Assembly: GCA_002420005.1 (NCBI GenBank)
Contig: DIHE01000076.1
Span: 1-52,792, forward strand
Source: Holophagales bacterium UBA5704
GTDB taxonomy: Bacteria; Acidobacteriota; Thermoanaerobaculia; Multivoradales; UBA5704
Direction: 5' to 3'
DNA: 52,792 bases
Positions 44,526 to 52,792 of the stretch are shown here, piece by piece (position 1 is the first letter of the stretch; each line of letters begins with the position of its first letter). The translations under genes were made by a program, and so were the position numbers. Under the pieces are notes generated by a model. That model did no database searches. It saw nothing but the letters and a program-made list of their open reading frames with translations, and was not told the DNA's origin.

Positions 44526-44587
44526 GGCCGGGCCTGCGGCCCATTCTTCTTGAATGCCGGCGAGACGCCAGCGCTCCCAGGGGGCGC
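44526..44587 (+). repeat. Dispersed two-hairpin repeat, copy 3
   Basis: Same element as at 26.28 and 29.45 kb. The first stem (CGGGCC-TGC-GGCCC) has lost its last pair, the tail is ATTCTTCTTG, and the copy ends at GGGGGCGC. It lies between two convergent genes, 47 bases after the 59-residue gene. Confidence 0.85.
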
Positions 44588-44615
44588 ACACCGGACTTGT
44601 CGTGCCGACTCACTC

Positions 44616-45233
44616 TCAATAAAGCGTTGCGCGTTGGCGAGCGGGGAGGTCGCGGTCGTAGGCCTCGCCATCGATCTGCGCGTCGGTGAGAGCCGCCAGG
44701 ATCTGCCCCGGGCTGGGGACCCGCCGGGCGGCTTCCGGCGGCACCGGCTGCCACAGGCCGGCGCGATAGACGGCGCGGGCGCACTGGAAGAACACGGACT
44801 CGACGTGGATGACCACGACGCACCGGGGACGGCTCCCCTGCATCACGAAACGCTCCAGCATCGCCGGCTCCGTGGTCAGCGTCGCGCGCCCCCGGACGCG
44901 GAGGGTCTCGCCGACGCCGGGGATCAGGAACAGAAGAGCGACGCGCGGATCGGTCACGATGTTGCGCAAGCTGTCGATCCGGTTGTTCCCCCGCCGCTCC
45001 GGCAGCAGCAGCGTCCGCTCGTCCTCCACCACGACGAAGCCGGGCGGATCGCCGCGCGGCGAGGCATCGAGACCTCCCGGCCCGTGGGTGGCCAGGACGG
45101 CGAAGGGCGAGGCTTCGATGAGGGCGCGGTAGGACGGGTGCACGAAGGAGACTTCCTTGCGCACCGCCGCCTCGCTGGGTGGGTCGAACAGAGCCTCCAA
45201 CTGCTCCAGGGTTTCGATCCTGTGGTCGCTCAC
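44616..45233 (-). CDS. PPOX-family FMN-dependent flavoprotein
   Basis: 205 residues of the pyridoxamine 5'-phosphate oxidase-like split-barrel family: EVSFVHPSYRALIEASPFAV at the N-terminus, LDASPRGDPPGFV, RRGNNRIDSLRNIVTDPRVA for FMN-phosphate binding, and CVVVIHVESVFFQCARA. Closest in pattern to the MSMEG_1061-type subgroup, whose substrates are mostly unknown. GTG start in a four-base overlap with the TPR gene upstream, with GGAGG seven bases before. The last 16 codons recur at 44.14 kb. Confidence 0.88.
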   Translation of the reverse strand: MSDHRIETLEQLEALFDPPSEAAVRKEVSFVHPSYRALIEASPFAVLATHGPGGLDASPRGDPPGFVVVEDERTLLLPERRGNNRIDSLRNIVTDPRVALLFLIPGVGETLRVRGRATLTTEPAMLERFVMQGSRPRCVVVIHVESVFFQCARAVYRAGLWQPVPPEAARRVPSPGQILAALTDAQIDGEAYDRDLPARQRATLY

Positions 45234-46918
45234 TCCATTTCCTCCCTCACCCCCGCGTCCGCATCCTGCCACGCCTTCCGGAACGCCGCGAAGGCCTTCG
45301 CGGCTTCGTCGCGGTTGCCTTCGGCGGCCCAGGCGCGGGCGAGGCCGCGCAGGGCGTGGCCGTTTTGCGGACGGAGCTTCAGGGAGGCGTTCCAGGCGTC
45401 GCGGGCGTCTTGCCAGCGGCCGGCTTTCTCGTAGACCTCGGCGAGGGTCTCGACCACCGGGCGGGTGTAGTGCGGCGGCTCCCAGTAACCGAGGTCGCGC
45501 TCTCGGTCGACGGCCTCCCGAAGCTGCGCAATGCCCTCATCGGTCTTTCCGGACAGGGCGGCGTGGGTGCCGCGCAGCTCCAGGAGGTTGACGCCGAGGA
45601 TCTTGGCGGCGGTGCCGACGTACCAGTCCGAGCCGAGGGTGGGGGTGGCCGCGGTGAGCTGCTGCACCAGGGCATCGAGGGCCGCGATCTGCGCCTGGAC
45701 AGCGGCGGCGTCGCCTTTTCCGAAGGCGGCCATGCCGCGGGCGTAGGCGAGCATGCCGCGGTGATAGCTGGGGGCCAGGGAGTCGCCCGCCGGAGCCGGT
45801 TTCTCCAGGAGGGTCTCCAGGCTATGGACGGCGTCGTCCCACCGGCCATAGCGCATCTGGAGACGGGCGCGCGCGGTGTCTCCACCATAGAGGATGAAGC
45901 CCAGCCCCAGGGACCCGGAACGGGTCGGATCGACCGGCAGGCGCGCCAGCTCGTCCGCCCAGCGGAGGCCCTCCTCATAGCGGCCGTCCTCGGCGCAGCT
46001 CCCCACCAGGTAGTCGAGGTTGTGGACGTAGTTCCAGTTGTTGATTGGGGCGATGCCCTGCTCGCGCTGGTAGGCGAGGTCGATCTCGCGCGAGGCGAGG
46101 AAGGCCGCGCGGGCTTTGGCGTAGTCGCCGATCCGGTAGTAGATGTGGCCGGGCATGTGGGCGATGTGGCCGCTCCCGGGGGCCAGGCGGGGCAGGATCT
46201 CGGCGCTCGCCAGACCCGCCTCGGGACGTGCGCTGTTCTCGACCGCGTGAATCCAGTAGTGGTGGACCGCCGCGTCGTCCGGATGGGTGGCGAGGAGGTT
46301 CCTGAGGATCGCCTGGCTGTAGAGCTGCCCCTCGCGCGGCCGGCCGTCGGAGGGCTCGTAGCCCTGACGCAGGAAGTCGGCCAGGAAGAGCTGCGCCTGG
46401 AGGTCGTCCGGGTGACGGTCGATCAGCGCCTCCATCGCCCGGATGTACGCGGCGCGCGCCTCGGCCGGGGAACGGCCGGCGACCATCAGCTCGGCGGCGG
46501 CCTGGATGTAAAGGCGCTCGTGCGCTCCCGCCGTCCCGGCGAGCTCGACCGCGCGGGCCAGCGCGGTCTCCCGCTCGCTCCCCTGCTCGCGGCGGTTGTA
46601 GTAGAGCGCGCGGTGGATGCCCCACCAGCCCATGGCGCAGCCGGGATCGCGGCGCACCACCTCGCGGAAGGCGCGCAGGGCTTCGAAGTCCCAGAAGGCA
46701 TGGAGGAGGTTGAGCCCCTGGTCGAAGTAGGGCTGTGCCTCGGGAGCGCAGGAGACCGGGAGATGGGCGCCGCCGATCCCGTCCATCCGCGGAGGCGGCG
46801 GCAGGGTGCCGGGGTCGGGCACCGCGGCATCGTGGCAGGCGTGCGGGGCCTGCGCGGCGGCGGCACCCGCGAGGAGCGTGCCCAGCACCAGAAGATCGAG
46901 GATAATCCGTGGTTTCAT
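45230..46918 (-). CDS. Secreted TPR protein
   Basis: 562 residues with a signal peptide (ILDLLVLGTLLAGAAAAQA) and several TPR-like helix pairs. A conserved HMPGHIYYRIGDY and NNWNYVHNLDYLV place it in a family of large secreted TPR proteins of unknown role. Two Cys near the N-terminus (HACHDA, SCAPEA) could form a disulphide. Overlaps the PPOX gene by GTGA. Divergent from the NRPS gene, with 85 bases between them that must hold both promoters. Confidence 0.88.
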   Translation of the reverse strand: MKPRIILDLLVLGTLLAGAAAAQAPHACHDAAVPDPGTLPPPPRMDGIGGAHLPVSCAPEAQPYFDQGLNLLHAFWDFEALRAFREVVRRDPGCAMGWWGIHRALYYNRREQGSERETALARAVELAGTAGAHERLYIQAAAELMVAGRSPAEARAAYIRAMEALIDRHPDDLQAQLFLADFLRQGYEPSDGRPREGQLYSQAILRNLLATHPDDAAVHHYWIHAVENSARPEAGLASAEILPRLAPGSGHIAHMPGHIYYRIGDYAKARAAFLASREIDLAYQREQGIAPINNWNYVHNLDYLVGSCAEDGRYEEGLRWADELARLPVDPTRSGSLGLGFILYGGDTARARLQMRYGRWDDAVHSLETLLEKPAPAGDSLAPSYHRGMLAYARGMAAFGKGDAAAVQAQIAALDALVQQLTAATPTLGSDWYVGTAAKILGVNLLELRGTHAALSGKTDEGIAQLREAVDRERDLGYWEPPHYTRPVVETLAEVYEKAGRWQDARDAWNASLKLRPQNGHALRGLARAWAAEGNRDEAAKAFAAFRKAWQDADAGVREEME

Positions 46919-47003
46919 CGCACCTCCGTGCCCGGATCATGGCGGAACCGGAGGCGCTTTTCCAGCGGGACCACGCGGACTCGACCGAACGGAGGCTCAC
47001 CCG

Positions 47004-52792
<5,789 letters not shown>

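Noticed and set aside
44107..44823. Long minus-strand frames across 44.1-44.8 kb
   Set aside because: They run across repeat copy 3 and the 58-bp duplication and have no start signal or domain.

Overview
This is a 52.8 kb piece of a GC-rich bacterial chromosome. No rRNA, tRNA, CRISPR or phage structural genes are visible. The combination of long runs of secreted FG-GAP/ASPIC (CRTAC1-type) and TPR proteins, a multihaem cytochrome, a class I HMG-CoA reductase, a FHA/GAF/HD-GYP/Ser-Thr kinase operon and an NRPS fits Acidobacteriota (Thermoanaerobaculia-like) best. That assignment is inference from gene content; no phylogenetic marker is present.

Layout. (1) 0-19.2 kb, all minus strand: a very compact operon read from 19194 leftwards. 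It encodes five FG-GAP/ASPIC proteins, a TPR lipoprotein-like protein, a five-haem cytochrome with membrane and TPR parts, a SnoaL/NTF2-like protein and a vanadium-haloperoxidase-like enzyme. An ACP, an intact ketosynthase and a catalytically dead (chain-length-factor-like) ketosynthase follow. Most junctions are 4-base stop/start overlaps, so the set is probably one translationally coupled unit. (2) 19.4-22.7 kb: a serine hydrolase plus SRPBCC pair, tRNA 2'-phosphotransferase KptA, a hicB antitoxin whose hicA is reduced to about 20 codons, and a DUF433 antitoxin lacking its toxin. (3) 22.7-29.5 kb: an AT-richer accessory island of unknown membrane/secreted proteins, interrupted by a GC-rich POT-family transporter and a second SRPBCC gene. 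The second SRPBCC copy still carries the tail of a lost copy of the neighbouring hydrolase gene. (4) 29.6-37.1 kb, minus strand: a signalling operon of outer-membrane barrel, cupredoxin, Cache-HAMP Ser/Thr kinase, GAF-HD-GYP and FHA-GAF-adenylate cyclase. (5) 37.3-43.7 kb: flavin reductase, the hmgA-ubiB pair, and a secreted BNR/sortilin-type beta-propeller. (6) 43.8-44.6 kb: a decayed toxin-antitoxin-like patch with repeats. (7) 44.6-46.9 kb: a PPOX-family flavoprotein and a secreted TPR protein. (8) 47.0 kb to the window end: a large NRPS, C-A-T-C-T-C(partial), whose second module has no adenylation domain. Its first A domain carries an in-frame low-complexity insert bounded by a 13-bp inverted repeat.

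A 62-68 bp two-hairpin repeat occurs three times, always in the same orientation and always in the accessory patches. The most unusual items are the long FG-GAP/TPR/cytochrome/haloperoxidase/KS operon, the A-less NRPS module with its neighbouring insert, and the pseudo-cyclase-bearing kinase in the signalling operon.
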